A DNA stretch of 64,000 bases from Deinococcus sp. KNUC1210 (GTDB lineage Bacteria > Deinococcota > Deinococci > Deinococcales > Deinococcaceae), in NCBI RefSeq assembly GCF_022344005.1, contig NZ_CP092196.1, positions 1 to 64,000 of the forward strand, in the 5' to 3' direction. Position numbers and translations under genes: made by a program. The notes under the pieces are model-generated. The model was not told where the DNA came from. It ran no database searches and saw only the letters and a list, made by a program, of their open reading frames with translations. The stretch's first letter is position 1, and each line of letters starts with the position of its first letter. Shown piece after piece: positions 46,325 to 56,853 of the stretch.

Positions 46325-48699
46325 ATGCTCATCTGGAGTTCTGTGCAGCGTATTTCTCTTTCTCGTCAGATGTCTCTCCTGATCCTGCTGGCAGGCGCGG
46401 TCGTGATTCAGCTGGCTTGGCTCCTGATTCGCTGGGGAGGGACCGCGCACTCGCTGTGGTATGCGGATCTGACGTACCTATCGGTGATCTATCTCAGTAC
46501 GGCCTTCAGTGCAGGTGCGTTTCAGGCAGCACCCACTGGCCACCGGATGAGTGCAGGCCTGCTCCTCGGAGCCCTGTTGCTGCTGAGTGCGGGTGAAAGC
46601 GTGTGGGTCTATTTTGATCTGTTCACCACGCACGCTCCGGACGCGTCGATTGCCGACCTGTGCTATTACGCCTTTTATGTGTTGCTGGGCGTGACGCTCC
46701 TGCGTCAGTCGGGCGCTGTCGTGCGGTCGTTGTCAACAGCCGCTGTGTTGCTCGACAGCGTCTTGGTGGTGGGTGTCGTGGGCCTCTTCGCCTGGTTTTT
46801 CTTCCTGGCGCAGGTGGCGACCGACAGCACGGCCTCCATCCTGGTCCGCGTGGTGACGTTGTCCTACCCGGCGCTTGATTTGGGGCTGCTCATCATCATC
46901 CTGTTTGCCCTGCGTGGGACGCGCACGGCGGGTCAAACGCTGCTGTCTGTCGGTGGTCTGACGGTGTATATCGTGGCTGATCTGACCTACGCGTATCTCA
47001 ACAGCCAGGGAGCGTACACATCCGGCAACTGGATTGATCTGCTCTGGACGGTGGGAACAGTGGCGCTGGCGCTGGGGAGTTGGTCCCCGGTGCACCAACC
47101 TCACGTGTCCCCGCTCGTCGGAGTCCATCTCTGGATTCGGCAGCGGTTGCCTGTGCTGCCGTACCTCTCGGTGTTTGCGTCGGGCGTCTTGCTGATCATC
47201 AGCGTCCACGAACCGTCGGTGGCGACGACCGGGGTGGTCTGGGGCACGGTCATCCTCTTCGGTCTGGTGATGCTGCGGCAGGCTGTGGCGTTCACGGAGA
47301 ATGCTCAGCTGACCCGACAACTCGAACGGAGCCGCGCACAGCTCACACATCAGGCCTTTCATGACACCTTGACCGGACTGCCCAACCGGGCATTGTTCGT
47401 GAAGCGGCTGCAGCAGACCTTAACCCTGTTCGCTCAGAATGCCCTCCCTGTGAGTCTGCTGTGTATCGACCTGGACGGGTTTAAACTCGTCAACGACAGC
47501 TTCGGTCATGCGGTGGGAGACGCCCTGCTGCTCCAGGCCAGCCGACGGATGGCGAGCGTCCTTCGGGAAGGAGATCTACTCGCCCGCATTGGCGGAGATG
47601 AGTTCACGGTCATTGTGGCCGGTCGTGAAGAGCACGCGCTGGCCTCAGTTGTCGCGGCCGCGTTGAATACGTGCCTCAGTCAACCGTTCCAGATCGGACA
47701 ACTGCAGGTGTATCTGACTGCCTCAATCGGCGTGAGCATGGCCTGTCATCCTGAAGTCACCGCCGCCGACCTTCAACGTCAGGCGGATCTCGCCCTATAT
47801 CACGCCAAAGCGACGGGGAAAAACACTGCTCACACGTTTACTCCAGAACTGGCTCAGACCGTTCACCTCCGGGAGCACATGAGCCGGGCACTGCACTTCG
47901 CCATCGAACGCAACGAACTTTCGTTGTTCTATCAGCCGCAGTTTCAGGACCAACAGCTGATCGGCGTGGAAGCGCTGGTCCGCTGGCACAGTGCGGTGCT
48001 TGGGGACGTACCGCCGAATGAATTCATCGGGGTGGCGGAAGATACCGGCCTGATCTTCGCGATCGGTGAGTGGGTCCTCGAACACGCCTGCCAGCAGGCG
48101 TCGAGCTGGTATGTGGCGGGGCAGCCTGTCCGGGTCGCGGTGAATATCTCCCGCGGCAATTCGCGCACCGCGACTTCGTGGAGCTCATTGAGGCGGCGCT
48201 GGCGCGCCATCAGCTCCCAGCTTCGCTGCTGGAACTGGAGTTGACGGAGCGGCTGGTAGTTGAAGATCTGCAGCGGGCCGCCGTGACGATCACACGCCTT
48301 CGGCAGCTGGGTGTCCGCGTGTCTCTGGATGATTTTGGCGGCGGTCAATCGTCCCTGAGCTACTTGATGATGCTGCCAGTCAGTGCCCTCAAAATTGACC
48401 GGAACTTTGTGGTGAACGCCGAGCAGAGTGCAGCGGGCCAGCGGGTGATTCAGGCCATCACCTCCATCGCCCACGCGCTCGGCCTGCGGGTGGTGGCTGA
48501 AGGCGTCGAGACAGCTGCTCAGTTGGCATTGGTTGAGTCGTTAGGCTGCGAAGTCGTCCAAGGGTATCTCCTTGGACGACCCATGGCGGCGACCGAACTG
48601 CAGATCCCGCTCAGACGCTGCTTTCCCAGTTCCTCTGACAGCGTCAGCGCCGGAGATGAGCGTCCCTCCGCTCGTCTGGCCCCCCGCCTTGAGCCTTAG
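46325..48699 (+). pseudogene. Membrane GGDEF-EAL protein, one frameshift
   Basis: About eight hydrophobic helices in the first 270 residues, then a GGDEF domain (DTLTGLPNRALFVKRL, LCIDLDGFKLVND, ARIGGDEFTVI) and an EAL domain (FYQPQF, IGVEALVRWHS, LELELTERLVV, LDDFGGGQSSLSYL). The frame breaks at about 48152, where CTCCCGCGG seems one C short; the continuing frame runs to 48699. The GGDEF part is intact in sequence; the EAL part has its main residues but lies after the break. Would handle cyclic di-GMP at the membrane. Confidence 0.85.
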
Positions 48700-48700
48700 T

Positions 48701-48745
48701 GGTCTGATGCGGAAGAACGCTGGGAGAACGTCCTTGATCATCAAT
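48701..48745. repeat. Half copy of the MITE-like repeat
   Basis: TAGTGGTCTGATGCGGAAG followed by AACGCTGGGAGAACGT, matching the first 45 bp of the element at 24542; the right half is absent. Confidence 0.6.
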
Positions 48746-48823
48746 CTGCGGCCACTGTCAACAACGGCTTGGAAACACGACCTGCGGACTGACTCATCCT
48801 CTTGACTGAACAGCGCGCCGCTT

Positions 48824-49318
48824 TCAGCGCATGGTCGCGAAAACCCTGCGTTTGACGATGTCCACCAGGCCCAGATAGGTGAGTGTGGCCACGAGCAGAA
48901 ATGCGAAATAGAGTGGCGGTAACGGCACGAAGCTCAGCAGTCCGGCAAGCGGTGTGAAGGGGAGCAGCGTTCCAACCCCCACCAAGCCCAGCACCGCCAG
49001 GGTGAGTGGCTGGCTGGCTCTGGACGTGAGCGGATGGCCGAACGTGCGAATCACGAAGATCACCAGCGTCTGAGTTGCCAGCGATTCGATGAACCAGCCG
49101 GTATGAAACGCCGCTTCATGTGCCTGAAACACCCTCAACAGTACGGAGAACGTCAAGAAATCGTAGGCTGAGCCGATCAGCCCGATCCAGAACATGAAGC
49201 GCCGAATCAGCCGGATGTCCCAGGGGTGCGGCTTCTGAATGAACGCTTCGTCCACATTGTCGCTGGGAACGGTCTGCGCGTCCTTGCTGCTCCAGCGGGC
49301 AGGCGGTGTGTTCGTTGC
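48824..49318 (-). pseudogene. C-terminal fragment of a Mg2+ P-type ATPase (MgtA/MgtB-like)
   Basis: VPSDNVDEAFIQKPHPWDIR, then RFMFWIGLIGSAYDFLTFSV, GWFIESLATQTLVIFVIRT and a last membrane pair ending VDIVKRRVFATMR. These are the final transmembrane helices of MgtA/MgtB. All catalytic domains are missing; the frame begins after a stop at 49319-49321. The IS5-type relic that follows may have caused the loss. Confidence 0.8.
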
Positions 49319-49431
49319 TCACCTGCACCCGGGCTGTGATCGAGCAAAGCAGCGTCTCCGGGTTCATCGGTTCACGCCTTAGAGGCAGGAAAGGAGTGTG
49401 CTCGCGCTGCGCGGTCATCCGCTGAGCACCC

Positions 49432-50031
49432 GTGTTGCTGACCGCCAGCCGTCAAGGAGCACACTCCATCCTCACCCGTATCGAGCAGTCCGGATCCGGT
49501 GAACCACCGGCCATCGCCATCGATAGCCGGACGTTGCAGAGTACACCAGAGAGCGGACATCGTGCTGGATTCGACGGTGCCAAGAAGCGCAAAGGCACGA
49601 AAGTTCACCTGGCCGTAGACACGCTCGGTCACGTTCTCGCCGTACTGACAACACCAGCGAACGAACAGGATAGAGCACAGGTCAAAGACCTGTGCCTCGA
49701 AGTTCAAGAAGCGACGGGCATCAAGGTTGAGGTCGCATACGCAGATCAGGGCGGTACCGGGGCGTAGACGGCCCTGGAAGCCAGTTAGGCCGGTGTCGAA
49801 CTGATCGTGGTGAACCGACCTGAAGCGGTGAAAGGATTTATTCTTCTCCCAAAACGCTGGGTCGTGGAACGGTCGTTCGCGTGGTTATCGCGGTTCAGGC
49901 GCCTTAGTCGGGATCTGGAACGGTTGCCCTCGACGCTGATCGGCTTCCACTTCCTTGCAGCGTGCCTTCTGTTCTATAACAATCTCAAGCCGCTTTTCGC
50001 AGAGCGATCTTGGCAGCTTCTTAGAGCCTGA
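49432..50031 (+). pseudogene. IS5-family transposase relic
   Basis: One frame with two TAG stops: [54 protein letters not shown], then after the stops [29 protein letters not shown] (summarised) and [15 protein letters not shown]. This is the DDE core and C-terminus of IS5/IS1031-type transposases. The N-terminal domain is missing. Near the left, an 11-bp inverted pair GAGTGTGCTC / GAGCACACTC at 49397 and 49457 may be a relic end. Confidence 0.8.
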
Positions 50032-50084
50032 GGACGGAACAGAAGCGCGGCAGTTGGTTCGTGGCAGATTGACGCATGCCTCAG

Positions 50085-50487
50085 CCGTCAAGCGCGGCCC
50101 GCTGGTGGTCGTCGCCCAGATTAGCCGCGTGGGACATAGCGCAGAGGCCTGCCTGAGTGTCAGCAGCTTCTACTCCGCCACGCTGTGCGGCCCCTGCTGG
50201 ACGTGCTGAACTACGTCGCCATGTTTGTCGAACAGCTTCAGTTCTCCGTCCGAGATCGACGAGCCGTTGCCGCTGGCTGTGTATGAACAGCTGGCGAACA
50301 CGCAGAAAGAAGCGGAAGCGGCGGAACTGGCGGAGCAGTTGCCATGCCGTGGGACCTGGATGGCGACGATCCCAGCAGGGATCTCACGCCGGAGGAACTC
50401 CCACTCTTTCATGACGACGTCAGTCTGGTTCAGACCACCACGGTTCACCTGATTCAATTCGATCGCAAGACCGATCCGCCTTTCTAA
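50085..50487 (+). pseudogene. Decayed unknown gene
   Basis: Two frames look protein-like: LPLAVYEQLANTQKEAEAAE and then, one frame over from 50344, MPWDLDGDDPSRDLTPEELP to DRKTDPPF at 50487. They may be halves of one gene with a shift near 50340. No family recognised. Confidence 0.35.
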
Positions 50488-50920
50488 AAACCGCGAACAC
50501 ACGTCAGGAGGCAGGTGCTGATCAGCGCCTGTCCCCTTTCTCTATGCCCCCGTCCGGGGGGTGTGTTGTTTGACCACTACCGCGTGCCGCAAGGTAAGAG
50601 TTGGTCATAGACCGCAGGAAATTGCCGTCCGCACGCACTGGTTTGAATGACCACCACCCTATGACTCCGTAAGAATTTCAGCTCCATCCCCCAGATCGTC
50701 CGACCCGCTACTCCCCTTCATCCTTTCTTCTCTCCCTGACAGGTAGACTCTGCGACCATCCACCCGCCCTCAATCCCGCTGCCTTTCAGGCAGCCGCGGA
50801 CCGTGAGGTTGCTTGACCACCCAGTGACTCACCGTAAGCGACAGCAGATACCGCGTCACGTCCATTCCTTCATCGTCACGATTCCGCCATTCCCTCTTCG
50901 TTTTCCATCAAAGGACGTGT
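50488..50920. other. Intergenic stretch
   Basis: About 430 bases with no recognised gene. Confidence 0.4.
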
Positions 50921-51280
50921 ATGCCTCACTCAACTTCACGCTTGACCTTCTTCGCGGTTCTCCTCGCTGCGGCCTGTACGACCGCACTGGCTGTCTCTCG
51001 AGAGCAAGTCTGGCCCCTGGTGTATGCCAGCATTCAGGCCTGCCTGACCGACTGGCCGCAGACCAAGATCAATACCGCCACCTGCCAGGGCACCGTGGAC
51101 GTGATGCTCGGGCCGCTGCTGGTTCAGACCGGCTCTCGCTGGGAAGTCTTGGAGGGCGTCGCCGGGCGCTTCGACGACGGCACCGTTCAGATGCAGCGCC
51201 AGGCATTGCCACCGACCCTGCTCAAACGGGGTCATCTTCACGTGCAGGCACACCTGATGCGCCTTGGGGGCCAGCGGTGA
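50921..51280 (+). CDS. Secreted 119-aa protein
   Basis: ATG 50921 with AAAGGA before it. Signal peptide LTFFAVLLAAACTTALAVS; the Cys could make it a lipoprotein, but Ala-Cys-Thr is also compatible with a type I site. The mature part has one Cys pair (QACLTDW, ATCQGTVD) likely disulphide bonded. No family recognised. Its stop overlaps the next start (GTGA), so the two genes are coupled. Confidence 0.65.
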   Translation: MPHSTSRLTFFAVLLAAACTTALAVSREQVWPLVYASIQACLTDWPQTKINTATCQGTVDVMLGPLLVQTGSRWEVLEGVAGRFDDGTVQMQRQALPPTLLKRGHLHVQAHLMRLGGQR

Positions 51281-51872
51281 CGCCGCGTCTTGAAATTGCC
51301 AGTGTGGCCCTGCCAGACGGCTTGTTCCCAGGCCAGTCGCGCCTCGGCTGGTACGTCACACCTATGATTCTTGAAATGCTGATCCTGCTGCTGGACCGCA
51401 ATCTGAGTTTTTCTCTCAGGCGGAGACTGCCACGTTGGACTCCTTACGGCTGAATCGGTCGCTGCCCCTTCAGGGAGAGACCAACAAGTTCAACGTCCCG
51501 GTCATCATGTTGGAAACTTCGGTCACTGGCACGCCTCATTCACTCATTATCGACGGCAATCACCGCGTGGCAGCACGAGTGAGTCAGTCACTGCCCCAGA
51601 CCTACGTGTACCGCATCCCACCCGAGCGGGAGCAGCAGTTCCGGCTCACGGCAGATGAACTCGCTCAGTCTCTTGCAGGTGATACGGCCCAGCAGGAACG
51701 TGCACTCGCCCGGTTCGATCCGCTGATCGCACACCATCTGCGGGCGCTGTGGTCACGGGGATACCTGCGTGCTCCCTGGATTTCACTGCCGATCACCCAG
51801 AACACGCCCGCTCCCCGCCTGGCGGTGATGCCGCCCGCCAGGCGGGGTCACCTTGACGGATTGCCTCCCTGA
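51277..51872 (+). pseudogene. ParB/Srx-like nuclease-fold protein, frameshifted
   Basis: GTG start overlapping the previous stop. VTPRLEIASVALPDGLFPGQ, then a frame change near 51405, then EFFSQAETATLDSLRLNRSL and SLIIDGNHRVAARVSQSLPQ. The GNHRVAAR motif is the ParB/sulfiredoxin active-site box. The shift could be one lost base in a short run. A DNA-binding HTH is not seen, so this is not a chromosome-segregation ParB. Linked to the secreted protein upstream. Confidence 0.55.
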
Positions 51873-51926
51873 CAGCAGTGATGCCAGCACGCTGCTGTCA
51901 CCTCACCCGCCCCTCCCGAGCTTCCC

Positions 51927-52553
51927 ATGATGCGTCGTCTGCTTCGGCTCCTGTCCCCGCTTCTGTTGACCGTCTTCAGCACTGCCGCTGCCGACGTACT
52001 CGTGGGTCAGACGTTTACACCATCCACGCTGCGGGTCGCACAACCTGGTAGTTACAGCCTCACGCTGAAAAGTACCGAAGTCACCCCGCTGACCAACCTG
52101 AGTCTCAGCAGCTTGCTCGCTGGCATGCGGGCCATGACCAGCGCTACCACCACCTGCACCGGAGGCAGTGTCACCACCGGCACCAGCTTCACGCTCAGTG
52201 GCGGCGGACTGGCGGCCGGGCGAGTTGCACCGTGACGGTAAATGCCCCCGCGGGAACGACCGTCGGCAGTTTCACCAGCAGTGTGGCGGCAGGGAGCGTC
52301 ACCACTGCCGAGGGCGTGAGCAACCCGTTTGCTAGCAGCGCAAGTATTGCGATCATCGGTCTGACGGCGCCGTATGTGAGTATCTGGGGGCCAATCCGTA
52401 CTACACGGCGTACATGAACGGTTTTACGTACTTAGCGAATTACGGGAACATCATACTGCTGGGCGTTGATGACGTCGCCTATTTTGTGATCTACAACAGC
52501 GCGCCCATCGCCCACATCGGTGTGTTTGACGTAACTGTGGTCAGCACCATGAG
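51927..52553 (+). pseudogene. Secreted DUF11-like beta-sandwich protein, broken
   Basis: Signal MMRRLLRLLSPLLLTVFSTA, then a repeat-like adhesion module: GQTFTPSTLRVAQPGSYSLT and, in the next frame, CTVTVNAPAGTTVGSFTSS. The first shift at about 52217 is one G short in GCCGGGCGAG. A second frame change near 52380 leads to EYLGANPYYTAYMNGFTYL, which is cut by the IS6 relic at 52554. Probably a cell-surface protein before decay. Confidence 0.6.
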
Positions 52554-53324
52554 GGTTCTGACAAGTTGTTGCTGACAAGGTAGACCCAAGAAGCAGCGGC
52601 GTCAGGTGGCCTTAGGTTCAGGCCTTCCAACTTCGCAGTGCGGTTCTTAAAAAAGATCGTCGGGCGTGAGCAGGGAGAGTCGAGCGGGGAGAGCCGTGAA
52701 GATTGGTGATTCTTACGTGTAGGTCGAGATATCCTTGGGTCCGTTTGACCTGCCGAAATCCCAGTTGGCCTCGTTCCTGACATCTGTAGGTCGATGAGAC
52801 TGTGCAATCAAGTTATTGCACCGGGCGGTTGAGATCACCTGCTGGTGATAGACCACCTCCAGGGCTGGGATGACCGCCCCGTAACTTGCCAACTTGTCCG
52901 TGAAGACTGTGTCTGGAATGTCATATTCGCCTAACATTCGCGGGAAGAAAGACCGTTCTGTGTCTCGGTGCCGTTGGAGGAACACGTCAAGCACAGCTCC
53001 GTGTTCGTCAGCCGCTCGCCACAGCCAGTGGGTTGCCCCGCCCACGTGCAATTCGTTCAGATGCCACCGGGAACCCCGGCGGAGTTCCCGGTGGCGTCAG
53101 TTCTGGGCAAACTTACTACTGAAATTGATGCCCCAGGTGCGGATAGCTTCGCGGGAAACGTCAATACCACGCTCGAACAACAGTTCCTCGATATCCCAGT
53201 AACTCAAGGTATCTCGGTGGTAGAGCCAGACGGCATGACCGATCACCGAAAGCGGGAATCGGTACCCTGGAAGCTTCTGATCGGTCAGCACGGCTTTACC
53301 CTATTCCAGCAACTTGCCAAAACC
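52554..53324 (-). mobile_element. Second IS6-family element, decayed
   Basis: Ends GGTTCTGACAAGTTG (left) and, on the other strand, GGTTTTGGCAAGTTG (right), imperfect inverted repeats of IS6 type. About 771 bp. No 8-bp target duplication is seen. Confidence 0.7.
52713..53291 (-). pseudogene. IS6-family transposase relic
   Basis: One frame with a TGA at 53097-53099: FPLSVIGHAVWLYHRDTLSY, then after the stop RRGSRWHLNELHVGGATHWL, FTDKLASYGAVIPAL and ARCNNLIAQSHRPT. The metal ligands are partly kept (second Asp) but the first is in LNEL where LDE is expected, and the Glu is replaced (LIAQ for LIEQ). The C-terminus is lost. Clearly dead, and diverged from the copy at 9821. Confidence 0.75.
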
Positions 53325-53405
53325 TTGCTGTGTGGATCATGGTGCGACCACTCCCAGCAATCACCAGCGCGATCTCGACGCTTCCCGGACAGCTAAGATG
53401 GTCAG

Positions 53406-54221
53406 ATGAATGCAGATCCTGCTGCACGACTGGCTCGCCGCCGCGTCGCTCTCGCGCACGCTGCCATGGAACGGCTGCGTTCCAGCTCAGAAACGACAGT
53501 ACGCACTTTTGGGCTGGGAATGATCGATGTTGGTGGCGCGGTGGCGCTGTATGCTTCCGCGGTTCCTTGGGCAGGTGCCAATACCATCGCAAACTTGGGT
53601 GTCGACCGAGCAGCAACTCCACGGGATCTTCAGCAGCTGATGGCTCCCTTCCAGGACCATCGCCTTTCGTTCACCGTGTCCCTCAGTCCGCTGGCATGTC
53701 CTCCTGACTTGCCTACGTGGCTGACCGATGCTGGGTTGGCTGAGGTGGAGCCCCATTGGGTGCTTGACCGCCCACTGACGACGGTGGAGCAGTCGCACGC
53801 GGTGGATCACCTTGTCGTTGAACGGTTCACAGAAGATCAGGGGGTCGCCTTCGCACGCCTCATCCTGAATGAAGACGCAACGACGGAACAGGTAGCGTAT
53901 GTCGGGCGACCTGCGGGACCAAACGTGCACCGATACGGGGTTGTGCTGGACGGTGAGTTTGTAGCGGCGGCCCAGATGATGTTCGCTGGACGGCTGGTTC
54001 ATGTCTCTGGGGCGGCGACGTTGCCAACGTTTCGTGGGCAAGGCGCGCAGGGAGCGCTCCTTCAGCGGCGGTTGGAGGACGCAGTGAAGAATGGGTGTGA
54101 CGTTGCGACAGTGGAAGTGAGTGTGAGCAACGGCGCAAGCCTGAGGAATGTCGAGCGGGTAGGCTTTCGACGCCAGTATCAGGAGCGCCGCTTTCTGTGG
54201 AGACCGCTGGATACCGGTTGA
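53406..54221 (+). CDS. GNAT-family N-acetyltransferase, 271 aa
   Basis: ATG 53406. The C-terminal GNAT domain is at about residues 145-265, with YGVVLDGEFVAAAQMMFAGR, SGAATLPTFRGQGAQGALLQ (acetyl-CoA pyrophosphate loop RGQGAQGAL) and SNGASLRNVERVGFR. The N-terminal half is a variable domain seen in two-domain GNATs. Substrate unknown. Gene intact, with an IS6 relic upstream. Confidence 0.85.
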   Translation: MNADPAARLARRRVALAHAAMERLRSSSETTVRTFGLGMIDVGGAVALYASAVPWAGANTIANLGVDRAATPRDLQQLMAPFQDHRLSFTVSLSPLACPPDLPTWLTDAGLAEVEPHWVLDRPLTTVEQSHAVDHLVVERFTEDQGVAFARLILNEDATTEQVAYVGRPAGPNVHRYGVVLDGEFVAAAQMMFAGRLVHVSGAATLPTFRGQGAQGALLQRRLEDAVKNGCDVATVEVSVSNGASLRNVERVGFRRQYQERRFLWRPLDTG

Positions 54222-54334
54222 AGCGGACGTGCCCTTCCGGCGGGAGGAGTCGCACGCGCGTCGGAACGGCTGCTCAGCCGCCCTATTGAACAGAACAACA
54301 ACACGGGCATACCCTGTCATCGCCATGCCCGCCC

Positions 54335-54478
54335 ATGCCAAGAGCCAGCACCTCACGGGTTGATAGCACCTCAACGGAGGAGGGGCAGGCGTCAAAGATA
54401 GTTGCTACCGCTTCACCATGTCATACGGCGCTGAAGATCGCGATGCCCATCTACTCAGACGTCAAATCCTCAACGTGT
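54335..54478 (-). pseudogene. Relic start of the 218-aa gene at 29581
   Basis: The region resembles 30165-30298 over about 130 bases, including the gene start and leader (CGCGATGCCCATCTACTCAG against CGCGATCCCCATTCACTGGG). The rest of the gene is absent. Confidence 0.6.
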
Positions 54479-54736
54479 CAGTTGATGCTGGCCATCAGTG
54501 TGACAACCGTCAGTGCTGCAACCCCAGTCACCTTTTTTCTGCCTTGCTGATCGATGTTGGTGTAGAACTGCCAAAATGACTTTTCTCGCTCTCAGAAGGC
54601 GAACTTCTCTACGGACGCATGAAGAGTTCAGTCGCCAGAGTTAGCAGATGCTGCAAGGCGATGACGCACAGGCCCTGAGGTTCTCTCAGACGTGACTACT
54701 CAGCAGCCCCCCTTGTGAAGTGTGAGCTGATAGGGT

Positions 54737-56203
54737 ATGAGCATCGAACCCACGGCCTGCCCTTACTGTCACACGCTCGCGGCCCAACTCCAGGGAATGA
54801 CGGCGGAGCGCGACCGTTTGGTGGTCGAGGTTCAGGAATTGAAGGCACAGGTCGGCGCGGACAGCAGCACGTCCAACATGCCTCCCAATCGGGACAAGCC
54901 ATGGAAACCCCAAAGTGAGCGTGTCAAAACCGAGCGGTTGTCTGGGGCACAGTCGGGCCATGTGGGGAAGACGCTGGAGATGAGCGCACAACCGGACAGA
55001 GTGATCGTTCTCCCGGTGAGTGGGCAGTGTGCGTGTGGGCAGGCGTGGGACGACGTTCCGGTGCAGGATCTCTTGGCCCGGCAAGTTCATGACTTGCCCG
55101 AGACACGCTTGCACGTTACGGAATATCGAGTTGAGGTGAAGGTCTGTCCTCATTGCACCCAGCGGCAACAAGCGGCGTTCCCTGCAGCGGTGCCGGGCCA
55201 GGTGCAGTACGGTCCACGCATGCATGCCCTGACAACCTTCCTCAACGTGATCCATTTTATCCCACTGGGACGCACGGCAGAGATTGTCGGGACGCTGTAT
55301 GGGAGCGCGCCGAGTGAGGGCACCATCGTGTCGAATCTCAACGTCGCGTCAGAGCGCCTCAAAGTCTTTGAGGCGCAGGTGAAGGTAGCGCTGTTGAGGG
55401 AACCGGTGCTATATGCGGATGAGACGGGCAGTAAGGTCAACGGAAAGCTGCAGTGGCTGCACATCCTGACGTGCGCGTCCTACACGCTGTACGGGCATCA
55501 TCGCAGCCGTGGGTATGACGCGCTGATGGCAATGGGCGTGCTGCCGGCGTATCGGGGCATGTTGATGCACGACGCGTGGCACACGTATCTGTCGCTGCCG
55601 ATGACTCATGCGTTGTGCAACGCGCATCTGCTGAGGGAACTGCGGGGGCTGCACGAGTTTTTCCAGCAGGACTGGGCGGGCGAACTTCGCAGTGCACTAC
55701 AGCTGGTGTATCACCAGCGGAAAACCAAGGCGCTGACGGCCGATGGGATTGCGGCGTTCAAGGCCCACTTCGATCGCTTGATCACCGCTGGGTTGGAAAC
55801 CAACCCAGCGCAGGAACGTGCGGCTGGGCAGCGCGGCCTTGTGAAGCAGAGCCGCGCGCGGAATGTGGCGCTGCGGTGTCAGCGGTACAAGCGGGAGATG
55901 CTGCGGTTTCTGGATGACGACCGGATGCCGTTTGACAACAACCTGGCGGAGCAGGGGATTCGAATGATGTGCGCCAAGCGGAAGATTTCTGGAGGTTTCC
56001 GATCGGCGCTGGGCGGCGAGGTGTTCTGCCGCATCCGAAGTTACGTGGCGACCTTATTCAAGCAGGGCATGAACGTATGGGATGGATTGGTGAGCGTCTT
56101 CGCCGGCAATGTTCTTCTGCCTTCTGCCTGCTTTCTTGCCTCGACGGAGGGAACAGAGATGAGTGGAGAGGATCATATGGAATTCAGGAACACCACATGC
56201 TGA
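54737..56203 (+). CDS. IS66-family transposase TnpC
   Basis: 488 residues. N-terminal zipper (LQGMTAERDRLVVEVQEL), zinc-finger CxCGxxW...CPHC region (residues about 95-140), DDE core with VLYADETGSKVNGKLQW, MHDAWHTYLSL and NNLAEQGIRMMCAKRKISGG, and the final IRSYVATLFKQG block. The last 25 residues after NVLLPSA are unusual and read into the cargo leader, so the natural stop may have been lost. The gene looks active. ATG 54737; no strong ribosome site. Confidence 0.9.
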   Translation: MSIEPTACPYCHTLAAQLQGMTAERDRLVVEVQELKAQVGADSSTSNMPPNRDKPWKPQSERVKTERLSGAQSGHVGKTLEMSAQPDRVIVLPVSGQCACGQAWDDVPVQDLLARQVHDLPETRLHVTEYRVEVKVCPHCTQRQQAAFPAAVPGQVQYGPRMHALTTFLNVIHFIPLGRTAEIVGTLYGSAPSEGTIVSNLNVASERLKVFEAQVKVALLREPVLYADETGSKVNGKLQWLHILTCASYTLYGHHRSRGYDALMAMGVLPAYRGMLMHDAWHTYLSLPMTHALCNAHLLRELRGLHEFFQQDWAGELRSALQLVYHQRKTKALTADGIAAFKAHFDRLITAGLETNPAQERAAGQRGLVKQSRARNVALRCQRYKREMLRFLDDDRMPFDNNLAEQGIRMMCAKRKISGGFRSALGGEVFCRIRSYVATLFKQGMNVWDGLVSVFAGNVLLPSACFLASTEGTEMSGEDHMEFRNTTC

Positions 56204-56562
56204 ATGGACAACATTCAACCTCAAAGGATGTACAGACAGAAATGGTAGTCATTCATGGAGACAGATTCTCAATTGATCTTGTGGCGCAAAAACAAAATAT
56301 TATGCTTAGTAACAGTATGCCGTTGGACTTCCATGTAAACTTTGATGGAAAGAGATTCTCGGGCACCGCCTTCACTCTCAGCTGCATTGAATCCATTATG
56401 AAGCGATACGTGAATTCAGGGGAGTGCAGCGACGGTTCTTACTTCTGGGCATCAAATATGCTCATTCTTCGAGATTTGAGTGAGCAGACTTTATTATTAT
56501 CGGTTATAGAACTTATAGACACAGGGGAGATATATCAAGTGCTATCAGAATCTAGTATATAA
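56197..56562 (+). CDS. IS66 passenger gene 1: 121-aa immunity-like protein
   Basis: ATG 56197 overlaps the transposase end by 7 nt. FSIDLVAQKQNIMLSNSMPL, LDFHVNFDGKRFSGTAFTLS, then GECSDGSYFWASNMLILRDL and a closing helix. The GEC..G.YFWAS.M pattern is, from memory, like small proteins often found near polymorphic toxins as immunity or orphan immunity genes. The GC content is much lower than the transposase. No toxin gene is present here. It ends 25 bases before the right end of the element. Confidence 0.6.
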   Translation: MLNGQHSTSKDVQTEMVVIHGDRFSIDLVAQKQNIMLSNSMPLDFHVNFDGKRFSGTAFTLSCIESIMKRYVNSGECSDGSYFWASNMLILRDLSEQTLLLSVIELIDTGEIYQVLSESSI

Positions 56563-56601
56563 TTATTCAGCACAGGGGTCGATCTTTTGCTGAGTAGTTA
56601 C

Positions 56602-56830
56602 CGGGGGTTTTCGCTCGGAGATAGGTGGTGAGGTGTTCTGTCGGATTCGAAGTTACGTAGCCACGTTGCAACAGTAGGGCATGAACGTAAGGGATGGATT
56701 GGTGAATGCCTTCGCTTGCAATACTCTCATGCCTGTTTTCTTATCCTAAAGGAAATCGCATAATGACAAAAAGGGATGATACGGAATTTAGGACAGTAAG
56801 ATGCTAAACGGTCATGATTACGACAGCGTT
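56602..56830 (+). pseudogene. Relic 3' end of a second IS66 transposase
   Basis: GGTGGTGAGGTGTTCTGTCG, then CGAAGTTACGTAGCCACGTT and GGCATGAACGTAAGGGATGG align with 56005-56130 of the intact transposase, with stops and indels. It shows that the next passenger gene also sat downstream of an IS66 transposase. Confidence 0.7.
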
Positions 56831-56853
56831 TTGCGTTTTACAATTCAGATCAA

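Larger units (their letters stand above)
54692..56601 (+). mobile_element. IS66-type element with passenger gene, about 1.9 kb
   Basis: Left end GTGACTACTCAGCA and right end TGCTGAGTAGTTAC are inverse complements with one mismatch. Inside are a transposase gene and, between it and the right end, a low-GC gene of 121 codons. tnpA and tnpB are absent, as in the short IS66 subgroup with one gene. A second, partial unit with the same right end follows directly. Confidence 0.7.
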
